From the NCBI GenBank assembly GCA_012934845.2, contig WNNJ02000199.1:124001-188000 (forward strand): 64,000 nt of DNA, written 5' to 3'. The translations under genes and the position numbers were made by a program. Source of the DNA: Pomphorhynchus laevis (Eukaryota; Acanthocephala; Palaeacanthocephala; Echinorhynchida; Pomphorhynchidae). The notes beneath the pieces are model-generated. The model ran no database searches. It was not told the origin of the DNA and saw only the letters and a list, made by a program, of their open reading frames with translations. Of the stretch, positions 22,510 to 34,700 are shown piece after piece. The stretch's first letter is position 1. Each line of letters starts with the position of its first letter.

Positions 22510-23660
22510 TATTAAATAATTAATAATTAAATAATTCTTAATTATAATGCTTACTTAAGATTTTATATAATTTATATAAAGTTAAAATTTAAAATTGAAA
22601 TTTAAAATAAAAGTCAATTTTTATGAATTGACTAATAAATAGCATGCGTTGTATAAGAAAAAGGATTATTGATCATCATGAAGAACTGCCATGTTATAAG
22701 GTTACGTCGTCTATTCATCCACCTAACATAGCAGCAGTGCCAAATGCATGCTAATGGCGTATTTCCTCTGATTAAATTTGATTATCAAGTATCTTATTCT
22801 AATACAAAGTATATTATTTATTATCCATCCATAATAATTTCCGCTAAAGAGTTAAAATTTATTTTTTATATTATTGTGTTGATTTATATATTTTACTATT
22901 TTCTGTTTTATTGTATTTTTATAGTAACCTAGTTTAAAATATGTATCTATTAAATTATTTAAATGATTTTGAAGAAAGCCAATATTATTACATATTATGA
23001 TATTCACTACTTGCCGTCCTTGCCAACGAATGACTTTTATTGACAAGTCATTCAACGAATGACTCGTCAACATCCTTGATCCAAACCAACTAATCTCAAT
23101 TTAATTGTTAAGCAAGGTCGTCGAACAAATGACCGGTAATTCAAATTCTAGCGAATGACTTTTGATTTCATGAATGCCTTTTATTTTACTATTTTTTGTT
23201 TGATTTTATTTTTATTTTTGATTTTATTTTTATGTTGATTTTATTTTTTAAATATTTGAATCCATAAAATTATTTAAATGATTTTGAAGAAAGCCGTCAT
23301 CTTTACGATATAAATAATAGTAAAAATAGGAGCTATTGAAATAGTGTATTACGCATATATTTTAAAATATAGCAGCGGAGCCAAATATACGCCAACAGTG
23401 TGTTCCTCTTATTTAATGTAATTTAAGCTATAATATTATATATTTATAATATTATTATAGTATATATTTTAGTAATATATCATTCTACCCAGTATATTAT
23501 TCTCATACAAAATATATTATTAATTATCCATCCATAAAAATTTCCCGCTATTGATTTTAAATTTATTTGTAATGATATTTTGTTGATTTATATATTTTAC
23601 TATTTTCTGTTTGATTTTATTTTTATAGTAATCTAGTTAAACCTAGTTTAAACTAGTTTA
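22510..23660 (-). mobile_element. Naiad-type PLE 3' ends (RT terminus plus tail), two pieces
   Basis: On the minus strand the first piece has the end of the RT (IGFLQNHLNNLIDTYFKLGY at 22985-22925, open frame 23073-22852). It is followed by the 3' region with the crossing-helix motif (about 22740-22675) and the TTATTAGTCAATTCATAAAA block (about 22645). A second partial tail lies at 23200-23640. Between them, 23010-23180 repeats CAACGAATGACT-like units. This copy shows that the tail repeats spread over 48-62 kb belong to the same PLE. Confidence 0.7.
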
Positions 23661-23787
23661 TATTGATTTATTGCCAATTAATTATTAACGATTTTGTTCA
23701 TGAATTTGATAAAATTATCAGCAAATTAGTTTTTTTATAGAAACGCAATTTATAAAACTTTTTTTTTCTATTTATTTGCTTTCTTAG

Positions 23788-24128
23788 AATACAGGTGAAA
23801 GTGTTATTGCCTATAATGCAGCACCGATTCTATTTAAGCATTGCATTATAATTCCTCAAATTACCCGAATGCATAACCAGGTGCTTGTAAAAATGCTTTC
23901 AACCGTTTAATTCTAATGGTTTAGACAATTGATCAAGGAGGACTTCAAGTAGCCTTACAATTTTTACTTCGACACCGAAACTGCAGACATAGACCTTTAA
24001 TGATTTTTAATTCTACACTTGCACATGCATCCGTAAATCACCAGCATTTCCATTTTGTCTATTTAAACCAAGATGATAACAACTTGAACATTATACCTTT
24101 CATATTCAACGAGGTTAATATGGTTTAA
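23788..24128 (+). CDS. GDPGP1: GDP-D-glucose phosphorylase-like gene fragment (HIT-type fold), with a 44-nt intron
   Basis: Exon 23788-23880 (NTGESVIAYNAAPILFKHC, then IIIPQITRMHNQ) follows acceptor TTTGCTTTCTTAG. A 44-nt GT-AG intron (23881-23924) with a CTAAT branch-like site joins it in frame to 23925-24113/24128, which encodes GGLQVALQFLLRHRN and MIFNSTLAHASVNHQHFHFV. The N-H-x-H-x-H box after F-N-S ... A-S-V-N-H is the catalytic signature of GDP-D-glucose phosphorylase (animal GDPGP1, plant VTC2), which cleaves GDP-glucose to glucose-1-phosphate. The upstream NxxPxxxxHxxxxP pattern also fits. The frame then meets a stop at 24126-24128, with a possible donor (GTTAAT) at 24114. About 105 of the family's ~380 residues are visible; I could not find the other exons, so the gene may be partial or broken by repeats. 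Confidence 0.7.
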
Positions 24129-24390
24129 CATATTTATTACATATATATACTTGTAACACAAAATAATAGATTACCGTATATTAAAAATCAACTTCAATTT
24201 CAAACAATCAACTTCTAACATTGGTGATTATACGTTTAGATAATAAATTAATAAATTAAAATAATTACATTCAACATTTATTTTTTAGAATTTTGGAGCA
24301 GAGTCAATAGACACTAATTTATTTGTATATTTTGATAGCTGCTGTATCATCACAAGAAATACAATATCAAAACATCATTATTGATAAAGA

Positions 24391-24552
24391 ATTATTGAAG
24401 CTGGATCAAAGAAAACAAGGAAATTTTATTTGATATTTCACTAACCTCTGTTAGCATCTTTAGAAAATTACCTAACAGAGGTCGGATGCTAACAGAAGTT
24501 AGGGAAATATCGATTAAAATTTTCTTCCTTTCTTTGATCCAGCTCCAATAAT
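24391..24552. repeat. Palindrome with hammerhead-like cores, family C
   Basis: ATTATTGAAGCTGGATCAAA at the left is mirrored by TTTGATCCAGCTCCAATAAT at the right. Each arm holds the GATGCTAACAGAAGTTAG-type helix II block and a GAAATAT segment. The same unit occurs singly at 27321 (+), 32130 (-) and 48611 (+). Here both cores are somewhat decayed. Confidence 0.75.
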
Positions 24553-25342
24553 TTTATGTTAATAATGGATCATTATCAACTATTTACAAACAAAATATAA
24601 TTGTTTAATATTTAAACTTATTTATCCAATTTAAAACTTACCGTAGGTCTGATATAGTGTTTTGTAAAATATTTTTTTAATTGTGTCAAACAGACAAGAC
24701 CCGATGAATTAAATCATATAAAAGTTTTCTGTCGATTTCAATTGTTTCTCAAAAGATAAATAAACAAATTAAATATCAATGATGTATTGTTCGAAGTAAT
24801 CATTAAAGTCAAATCTTAATCTAATATTAATTTTAAGCAAATCTTAATTCACCTGATTTATTGACTAAGCAAGATGCAAACGTTGACTGTACCACAAGCG
24901 GAACTTTAACATTGCTCGATAATCTACAAACAACGCTGGTCACCTCTTGTATTGAAGCGATACCATCAATTGGTAAATCTATGAATCCAACCTAGGAATA
25001 CAGTGTGGAATGAAACTACTATATAAAAATGATTACTTCGAAAATAAAGCTACTCCTTTTTATAATTTGTGCACTCATTCGTATATTTGGAATGTACAGT
25101 AAATCATTGTTGGAATGCAATCTCGGAATGTAGCTAAATGAAATGTGCTTCTTTAAGCAAAGCAAACGATTAAAATTGAGATTAAACTATAAAAAATAGA
25201 TTAATAGATATTTAATTTCATAATTTTTTTAAATTAGTTGATATTCCAGTTAATTTCAAAATTCAGTTAACATATAATTATTAATAGATACAGCATATGC
25301 AGCTATTAAGTAGCTGTATTCAGTAGAAAGCCTCATTAACAT
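24553..25342. other. AT-rich stretch with one peptide-like frame
   Basis: Bases 24838-25000 are open in one plus frame (LLTKQDANVDCTTSGTLTLL, then QTTLVTSCIEAIPSIG and a stop) with a weak acceptor. It could be an exon, but nothing identifies it. Copies of a GATACAGCATATGCAGC block (25290) and its relative at 27152 flank the satellite on both sides. Confidence 0.3.
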
Positions 25343-25430
25343 ATCTTCATTAGCGATATAATCATCTGCAAATCTTCATTGGCGATATAATCATCAGCAA
25401 ATCTTCATTAGCGATCTAATCATCAAACCA
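25343..25430. repeat. 29-bp tandem repeat, three units
   Basis: Units start ATCTTCATTAGCGATATAAT at 25343, 25372 and 25401 with few differences. Confidence 0.8.
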
Positions 25431-25730
25431 CGTTCATCACTAAATCTGAACATTTCGACTTTATTTATTCGAGAAAATAAACGAGACATATCTATAAATT
25501 TGTAAATAATAATTTTTACTCGAAATTCGATGACAATAAATTTAGAGTTAAAGTTTATAAATTAATATATACTAAAGAAAACTGCATTTTTTTCAGTCAA
25601 TCATATTTTAGAAATTAATTCAAATAAAAAATATCTAAATATTTATTGTATGGAGATTCAAATTAAACAATAAAACAAAATAAATTAATTTTTTATTCCA
25701 GTTAATTTCAAAATTTAGCTAATAAATAAT

Positions 25731-27131
25731 TTTGTATATAAGCCAAATATAAATATATTTGTATATATTTATATTAATATGAATATAAATATATTTGTAT
25801 ATATTTATATGAATATAAATATATATATTTGGTATATAAGCTAAATATAAACCAGCATTTCGGCGACAAGGAATCAGCAGAAGCAGTAAAAGGACCGAAA
25901 CACGAAATGTAGGCGTGGGCTCACTGCTGATGAGGTCCACCCACGTTGATTGTAGTGTACAATGATGCTGATAGGAATCAAACAACCACACGAGGATAAT
26001 ATCAAATCGACCAGTGAAGAATAGCGGCTCGTGTATGCAATATTCACAATAGCAAAAAGACAGCTTACGGTTTACTGTCCAGTGAACATTTCGTATAAGA
26101 ATGGAATATAAATCGGTGTGTGGTGGATTCGAATTACGAATATTAGTTACCGCCCACACCAAATATAGAACACATTAACTATGTAATTTGGTATATAAGC
26201 CAAATATAAACCAGCATTTCGGCGACAAGGAATCAGCAGAAGCAGTTAAAGGACAGAAACACGAAATGTAGGCGTGGGCTCACTGCTGATGAGGTCCACC
26301 AACGCTGATTGTAGTGTACAGTGATGCTAATAGGATACATACAACCACAGGAGGATAATATCAAACCGACCAGTTAAGAATAATGGCTCGTGTATGCAAT
26401 ATTCACATTAGCAAAAAGACAGCTTACGGTTTACTGTCCAATGAACATTTCGTATAAGAATGGAATATAAATCGGTGTGTGGTGGATTCGAATTACGAAT
26501 ATTAGTTACCGCCCACACCAAATATAGAACACATTAACTGTGTAATTTGGTATATAAGCCAAATATAAATCAGCATATCGGCGACAAGGAATTCAGCAAA
26601 AGCAGTAACAGGATCGAAATACGAAATGTAGGTGTGGGCTCAATGCTGATGAGATCCACCCACGCTGATTGTAGTGTACAGTGATGCTGATAGGAATCAA
26701 ACAACCACACGAAGATAATATCAAATCGACCAATGAAGAATAGCGACTCGTGTAAGCAATATTCACATTAGCAAAAAGACAGCTTACGGTTTACTGTCCA
26801 GTGAACATTTCGTATAAAAACGGAATAAAAAATCGGTGTGTGGTGGATTCGAATTGCGAATGTTAGTTACCGCCCACACCAAATATTGAACACATAAATT
26901 GTGTAATTTGGTATATAAGCCAAATATAAACAAGCATTTCGACGACAAGGAATTCAGTAAAAGCAGTAACAGGATCGAAACACGAAATGTAGGTGTGGAC
27001 TCACTGCTGATGAGGTCCACCCACGTTGATTGTAGTGTACAGTGATGCTGATAGGAATCAAACAACCACACGAGTATAATATCAAATCGACCAATGAAGA
27101 ATAGCGACTCGTGTAAGCAATATTCACAATA
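25731..27131. repeat. 359-bp satellite, four units
   Basis: GGTATATAAGCCAAATATAA-type unit starts at 25831, 26190, 26549 and 26910 (spacings 359, 359, 361). A partial unit with (TATATT)n lies before the first, and the last is cut at 27131. Every unit carries GGAYCGAAAC followed 31 nt later by CTGATGAGRTCC, and a GGTGTGTGGTGG / CCGCCCACACC inverted pair in the first three. Long minus-strand frames (26162-25719, 27197-26784) come from absence of stops, not from protein constraint. The sequence resembles non-coding ends of PLEs but no coding part is attached. Confidence 0.88.
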
Positions 27132-27320
27132 ATATATAATTGTTAATAAATTCAGCATATGCAGCAATATAAATATAAAAACAATATAAATATTCATTAC
27201 AAATCATAAAATTTAACAAATTCACAATTAAAATTTAATACAAATTTGACACTCGTTTTTATAATTTGTGCACTAATTTTGAAAATTAGCATATTCAGAA
27301 AATTACAATTTTCTGCAAAT

Positions 27321-27402
27321 GTAATTTTCCTAAGATTATAGAAGAAGTTAGCGAAATATCAAATAAAAATTTCCGTTTTATTGATCCAGCTTCGATAATT
27401 CT
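27321..27402 (+). ncRNA. Hammerhead-like element family C, decayed copy
   Basis: GTAATTTTCC, then AAGAAGTTAGCGAAATATC, then TTGATCCAGCTTCGATAATT match the family C unit at 48611. The 5' side of helix II is lost, so this copy cannot form the full core. Confidence 0.5.
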
Positions 27403-27599
27403 TTACTAATTTATTTTTACAGAAACAAAATGTACAATTTGTTCTTCAAATGAACAAATTGTATATTTGTATAATTTTAAAATTATATAATATATTAATT
27501 ATATTATAAATATGTATATATTTGTCAAACAAGCTAATCACTAGATAACATAATTATAAATATACACTTAAAAAGGCTTAAATAGCGCTAATAGATCAC

Positions 27600-28931
27600 A
27601 TTGGTCAACACCACAAAACACTTTACTATTCTTGGAAGTCCCATCGGGTCTAAGGAACATTGTTCGGGATACCTTGTCGATGTTGTTCTACCATCCCTGC
27701 GTCAAACTCTGGACTAGCTCGAAAATCTCCCTGACCCACAAGTTGCATTCATCCTGCTTCGTAGCTGCGCATCCGATCCACCGGTAAACCATTTAATGCG
27801 CACCATAGACCCCGCCTTCGCCGAAGAGTTTTTCCGTTTGTTCGACCGCTTGATATTGAAGTGTTTTAGCAATATCACTTCTATTCAACCCGATAAGTGG
27901 GCGTGGAGCAAGCTTGCTTACCGCTGAAGATGGGAGGACTGGGCCTTCAAAGCTGCTTCCAACACTCTCAGGCAGCCTTTCTGTTCTGTGTAGACACTGT
28001 CGCTAGCCAATTAAACCTTGACCCTATAACTTTTCCTGGGTACGAATTCGTTAAATCTATTATTCCGCAACATGTAGGAAATCCGCAAACAAATCAACGA
28101 GGATTATCTTGTCACATTGACGAAGTGTCGCGCCGCAGGCTATTGGAGAATGCCGATCGCTTCAATACTGCCCGATTATTGGCAGTTTCATGCCCACACG
28201 CGTGTGCTTGGTTACAGGCCGTCCCTAGCAAAGCCACACATATGAACTTGGCACCAAATGAATTTGTTGTGCTACTACGTATTTGATTAGGGATGTCTCT
28301 CTGCAACAGTGATTATCGATGCAGACACTGCCTTAGGATGGCAGACAAATTCGGCTTCCACGCCTTAACATGTCAGTTTGGAGGCTACCCTGGAATTCGA
28401 CATAATAGCTTGAGGGTTAGTCTTTCAAGCAGCGGTTTCTGCTGGATTGAGGGTGGCAAAGGAGGTACCCAACCTAGTTCATGGTTTGCGAGAGACCGGC
28501 AGACATTCTATTTTATAAGGACCCTCCTTTAGCAGTTGATTTTGCCGTAACTAACCCACAACAAACTGCTTATATTTCCATGGCTTCTGAGATCCCTGGC
28601 TATGCCGCAAGCAAGTATGCCACCTGTGTCAAGGAAAGGAAATATAAACGCAAATTAGAGGAGAATGGATACAGTTTTACGGCAACAGTTGTTGAAACTT
28701 ACAGAGGATGGAACCCCCAAGGGAAAAAGCTAATTCGTTTCATTGCTCGTTCTATGTCATGTAGAAACGGTAGTCCGTATTGCAGCACAGCGGGTCAGTT
28801 ATTTCAGCGCGTGTCTGTCGCACTGATGAGAGGAAATGCAAAAGCGATCCTCAAAAGTCTTAACGAGATGGGCCAACCCTTACTAGAGGAAGTCTTGGGT
28901 TTGTGACGACCTATCTTCGCGACTCTTTTCT
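27600..28931 (+). mobile_element. 5'-truncated LINE with restriction-like endonuclease end (R2-superclade-like)
   Basis: Begins in the RT C-terminal part (FTILGSPIGSKEHCSGYL, 27622), runs through LPLKMGGLGLQSCFQHSQAA (27915) and ends with a Cys-His box (CRHCLRMADKFGFHALTC, then GGYPGIRHN, 28320-28415) followed by a PD-(D/E)xK-like nuclease core: RPADILFYKD, LAVDFAVTNP (28490-28550) and KYATCVKERKYKRKLEENGY. A zinc box, R-H-N, P-A-D and D-x-A-V-T in this order mark the restriction-like endonuclease of R2/NeSL/CRE-type LINEs. It is split over three frames and hence dead. The ORF ends with TGA at 28904-28906. Confidence 0.75.
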
Positions 28932-30530
28932 ATGAGCAACCTTGTACAGCCCGAGGCCCTGTCAGTTGAGGTAGTTCATGACTCTATTATTCGGTCAGCT
29001 TCCGTCTTTAAAGGCGACCATTCTAAGGTTGACACGCCTGTCCTGCAACTCATGTCTCCACGACGATCTTCGGCATATCACTCAACATCTAAACAATCAA
29101 ATAATGCTTCTTTGTCACTTCAGCAATCACTAACAATTAAAGAGGGGTTGATATCGCATCAACCGAATATTGATCAACATACCTATGGAACTGCAACATT
29201 ATCCAGATTACCACTTGCACCATTTTCGAACCTTCCATTTGGAAATTCAAATTTAACTGAAATACAACAAAATATTTTTGGCACTATTCAGACTAATCCA
29301 CATGCAATTCAAAACCTTCTAAGTAATAATTTGGCTCAAGGACTTATGAGTAATCCTGCATTGCTTAGTTCAATTAAGCTTAACAATCTACAAATGCAAA
29401 GAGTGATGGAGCAGAACCATGAGATTTCGCAATTCGTTAACAATTCGGATTTAATGCGTCAAACAATGGAAATGATTCGTAATCCTACAACTATACAGGA
29501 AATTACGAGAAATCATGATAGAGCCCTGATTAACCTTGAGAGTTTACCGAGCGGATATAATGTTCGACAGAGAATTTATCGCGATTTTCAAGAACCAATG
29601 CTTAATGTGGCACATGAGCAGTTTGACGATAACCATCTGAATAATAATTCTAGCTCATCTAGTACAGCAAACACTAGTCAAATAGGAACTGAAAATACAA
29701 ACCTCCTGCCTAATCCGGGGGCACCTCAGAATACTACATTTCAAATCGATTCGTCTAGATCATATGTATCTAATTCAAACCGTTTAGAGTCGCATTTACA
29801 ATCTATGTCAAGCGAAAACACTAATCGGTATTCTACGATGAACCGTCAACAATTATTAGTAGGCGCTGCTGAAAATCCTCGCATGCTAATCGACATGTTG
29901 CGAGCATCCAGTTTTAACCCAAATATGGATAATTCTATCCGCGATCCTGGTATTCTACTTAATCTGCTGCGTACATATGAATTTATACAGGACGAAAGAC
30001 AAAGAGAACAAGTACATCGTGTAATTCATGAGTTTATAAGTCAGTGACCAATACCTGAAATTCGTGCTCTATGCACAAATACTCGAGCATTGAGGACGAT
30101 TGTACAAATTCTACAGAACCTAATTTGTCTTAGGGACACACCCCCACAAGTATATTCACAGTTGATATCTTTAAATATAAGCGGTCTAGTCGATAATCAA
30201 ATGAATAGTCAACCTACTTCATCTGATGTGAATTCTATTCGATCACCAAGCAATATACAAACAGCTTATGCAACAACAGTATTTTAAAATTTACAATACT
30301 CAAATCAAGATTATACTGCTTCGTTGTTTCAACCATTAGATCATCTTCATCCCCAGCAACATCAGCCGACAAATCAACAACCAAACCAAACTCAATAACA
30401 ACTTCTTTATGCATACGAACTTGTACAAATGCGGACAGTGGGATTCCATAGCTGTGATACTAATCTTGAAGCGCTTGCTGCATCTATGGGGGACGCAAAA
30501 ATGGCTGTAGAACGTAATGAAGACTCTTGA
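28932..30530 (+). pseudogene. UBQLN: Ubiquilin pseudogene lacking the ubiquitin-like domain
   Basis: Ubiquilins shuttle ubiquitinated proteins to the proteasome. From about 29090 the frame follows ubiquilin: LMRQTMEMIRNPTTIQEITR, DRALINLESLPSGYNVRQR and DFQEPMLNVAHEQF (STI1 repeats), LLPNPGAPQ (family LPNPWAPQ), a second STI1 region, and a C-terminal UBA domain (MRTVGFHSCDTNLEALAASM). The single frame from 28932 to 30528 is interrupted by stops at 30045 (TGA), 30285 (TAA) and 30396 (TAA) with no intron to remove them. Conserved residues have changed (W to G in NPWAPQ, M to V in the UBA MGF). The N-terminal ubiquitin-like domain is absent. The first ~50 codons (28932-29085) do not look like ubiquilin and follow directly on the LINE end. 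Absence of introns suggests a 5'-truncated retrocopy. Confidence 0.8.
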
Positions 30531-31797
30531 CTTTTATTTGAATTTTTAATTTCTAACTTAATTTTATTATTTAATAGCGCTATTGTTTACATCACCAAAT
30601 TTATTTATCAAACAAACACAAATTATTTGGTCAAAATATTAGAAGTTGCATCGTATAAATCGAATAATAAGACAGATTCAATTACATTAAATCTATTGTG
30701 ACGAAGTTGTAAACAATGCATTTTATTTTTATTATATTTTTCAATTATATTTTCTTTCATAATTTTGTTTTGATCTTTCTATAGACATTTTCGATTGCAT
30801 TATTGTTTTGTGACGCCAATGTTAAATATATCGAATTCACGTTACAATGTTTAATAATTAAATAATTAATTATTTTCTTGTAAGTCGCCGAATTTAACAT
30901 AGTAGGACAATGTAACAATGCATTGGCAGATGATGGACAGTTGACTTCATTGCTCTAATTTAAAACCATAAAGTCGAACAAATAGTTCGACTATTTGTTC
31001 GACTGTTTCTGGCGATGCAAAATAATCAGAAAATCAGTAAATAAATATTTTTTTTATTAATAAATAAATATAAAGTAAAACAATATAAATAAAAAAAAAC
31101 ATAAAAATATAAATAATTATGCTTAATTATTATTAATAACTATATTATAGTCATCTGTTAATCCGATGTCAATACTTCACGAATTAGCTAGAAAAACACA
31201 AATAAATGCTTAATGTGCTATATATTTAAGTATTCGTGTGTGCTCAAATGCTAATTGTTTATTTTTCATACCGAAAAAAATAAAATAAAAACTTAAAAAT
31301 AAGTAAAAAGCTTAAAAAACTTAACAAATAAATAAAACTTAATTTTTATATTTTTCATCTATTTTTTGAAATCTTTAAATATTTTGTTTTATTGTGAAAA
31401 TTTATAAAATTAAATATTTTAAAATATTTATTTTTAATTTAAAAAGAAAAATTAAAAATGAAATCTTTTAAATTAAATATATTTATATTAATATCAATAT
31501 TTATGATATGTGAATATAAAGTTTAATAAATTAATATTAAATTTAATATTTAATTAATATTTAATTAAATATGAAACTTAAAAAAAGTTTCATATTGTAA
31601 GTCAAGAGCCAATTACAAAGCATTATTTGAAATTAATCGCATTTTAATTTATAAATTTATTTTTTTATAATTTTGTCAAAAAATGTCATTTTTACAATGC
31701 GAATGTATAACGCCATTGTGAACTAAACGCAATTTTAATTTTAATTTGACTTTAATTATATATTCCCTGAGTAAAAAGTTTCAGATGATTGCTTTAG
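30531..31797. other. AT-rich stretch without recognised gene
   Basis: No open frame longer than about 50 codons and no known repeat seen. It may hold the promoter and first exon of the gene whose coding exons start at 31798; none is evident. Confidence 0.4.
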
Positions 31798-34700
31798 GAT
31801 ATTTACAATAAGAAAGCAGGATGGATTTACAACCGAAATTACGGCCACATTATGCTTATAAACGAGCAGCAATTATATGATGGAGAAGAATTTAACGTCC
31901 TCATATCGTGAGTGAGCAGATATCAAAAATTAGCTTTTTTATCCCAAATAAATAGCGCAATTAATTTTCCAGATAAAATTATTAGTTATGGAATTGAATA
32001 ATAAATTATCGTACTTTTCATTAATAACTCCTTTATTACTGTTTTCTTAATTACAGTTTGTTAATAACAATATTATGAAATATTATAATTAATATTAATT
32101 TTAAATAATTGATAATGATCCATTATTGATAAATAATTATTGGAGCTGGATCAAAAAAGAGAGAAACTTTGATTTGATATTTCGGTAACTTCTGTTAGCA
32201 TCTTCAAAAAATTACCAAATTAAAATATATAATTATAAATATAAATAATTATAAATTATATTAAATTAATATTATAATAATATAATATTATCTTATTCAA
32301 CTATATTATCTTACCAAGATCGAAATATTAATTAAGATTAAATTATTAATCGAAATATAAGTAATTTTATTTTATTTCTTGTAATTATACATATATCAAT
32401 TTATAATATCAGCGTGTTTATAGCAGATACTAACTCCGAAGTTGAAATCACGTTCGAAAAGTGAAATTTTTCCTAGATTTTACTTCTAAAATCGAAATTG
32501 TTGAAGCAATTAATTTTAATCGTAATTTTGCATATACGCTTAAGGTGATAAAGAAGTATCAAAAAGTTTAATTCTAGAAATAAATTTAAATCTTCGTCGA
32601 ATGTGCCTTTACAACCATTTGAAATCATTTTCAATCGAATGTTCTAGAACAGCAAACTAAATTAACCGAACATTATTTAATTTACGTTCAACAAATGTGT
32701 ATTTTAGGCAAATTGAAAAGATATGTGATCGATTGAAATTACAAACGCTTAGTTATAATATGGCTGCAATCATTATCCAGAAAAATCACGATCGATATTT
32801 ACGCTGCTTTATTTGGCCTCGTATTCCTTTACTAGGTATATGATATTATTTTTTAAATAATTCATTTTATTATCAAGGCATATTCAAAAGTATTTTTAAA
32901 TTTCAATTTTATTTTGAATTTTACAACGAAAAATGTTTTTGCGTTACAATACAACAATAATATTACAAAGTTAATTACAAAAATTTACAGCTTGTAACTG
33001 CGTGACTCATATAAATCCTATTGTATGGTTCGGATAAATCATATAAATCATATTAGTATAAATCATGGTACTGTAAACGGGTAATAAATGGGTATTAAAA
33101 TCCCATTTATTTATTAAAATATGCATGTAAATCATTTTTATTTTTTCAATTTTTTCATTAATTCACAGATCCCGTACACCCAATGATCAGATTTGATCAT
33201 TGTGTAATAACACACTAATAATTTAACACATTGTAATACACACTGTGTTACTAATGTACAAAAATAAAAATGACTGTAAATAGGCACTTATATTTTAATA
33301 AAGCTTTACTTGAACTGATCAAGGTAAATTATCTTTGCACGTCATATCGCCTTAAATCATTAGTAATTATAATTAATTACTAATATTTTTCTTTGGCTCC
33401 ATTCTATAAATAAATTACAATTCAAAGAAACAAATGGATATTTTCAAAAGGATTAGACGGAGTTATGGAACTCCTGCTCTTTAATATGCAAGGGAATATG
33501 ACAAGTTTGAAATCAAAGTTGCAAAATCGGAATATTCTTTATACTTCCTGAAAGTTTGTCTAGGAGAAGATATTATTCCGACATGAGGTAAGATTTCCAC
33601 TTGCATTAAGATATGTGCTAAGATTATGGTAGTAATATCGTAATAATATATGTGCTAAGATATTAATGTGATAAGATTTCCATTGGTTGGGCCCTGAAAC
33701 GGAATCAGCATATGTCATTGAATTGGAAAACCCAAGTGCGCCTCTAGGGTACCTGGGCAATATCGAAATTAGTCTTATTTTCTAGAGGATGTCCCCCAGA
33801 GCACAAATCAAGATTTCTTAAGCTCATCATCTCGCGACTACTACCGTAGACCGCCTCGACTGGACCCTCAGGTGTGAGAGAGACCCTGAGTGGATTAGAC
33901 GGAAGGCCACGCGCTGGTGTAAGCTGAACAGATCTGATCCCCTGTCCGGAATTATAGAAGACATCTCAAGACCGAATTTTGTTTTTATTTGGCTGGTTTA
34001 TATATTTTTTCTTTAGTTTTATTTAAGCTCATTATTTAACTCATTTATCCACTTGTCTGTTTTGTATCTAAGAAAATCTTTATTTGTAGATTTTGTTTTT
34101 TTTAAGTTTTTAATAAAACTTTAATATAAAAATTTTGTGAAATATAGAAACTTTTGCGTGTTGTAAAACTAAAGTTCTTCATGATGATTTTAGCAGCTAT
34201 TGAAATATTGGACTGAACTTTTTACCGAATAAATTATCGTTTCTTTGGCTTCATTTTATAAATAGACTTAAATTATTAGTTATCTATATTAGTTTATTGT
34301 TATTTACTTAATTCAATTAATATTTAATTTCATTAAGAGGCAAACAATTTTATTACAAATTATTTAAGTTAATTTATTCAGTTAATTTATTCTAGTTTGA
34401 TTTTATAAAATTTGTAAATTTGCTATAAATTTCGTCAGTCTAAAATGTCAGAATGCAATTAAAAATTTAAACAAAATTTAGGTCAAAAATTGGACGACTC
34501 TAGCAGAATTCCAATTGCTGCTTTAGAATTATGTGGAATTATTGTTGTGCGAGGTTGGTATTTAATGCTTATTGTCTAATTTTGTATGAAATTGTATATT
34601 TACAACATAATATCTGCGTCTTTTTTATTCTTTGCATCAATTCACAGATTGAATTTATATAAAGCTTTAAATAGACACACTGTAATTCTCCATCTGATTA

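Noticed and set aside
25719-27197. Long minus-strand open frames (147 and 137 codons) in the satellite
   Set aside because: They repeat with the satellite unit, differ by frame-changing indels between units and show no protein family; absence of stops is enough to explain them.
28932-30530. Stop-codon reassignment to explain three in-frame stops in ubiquilin
   Set aside because: Nup93, PDHB, the homeobox gene and the START exon use TAA or TAG as true stops and have none inside; conserved ubiquilin residues are also lost, so a pseudogene is simpler.
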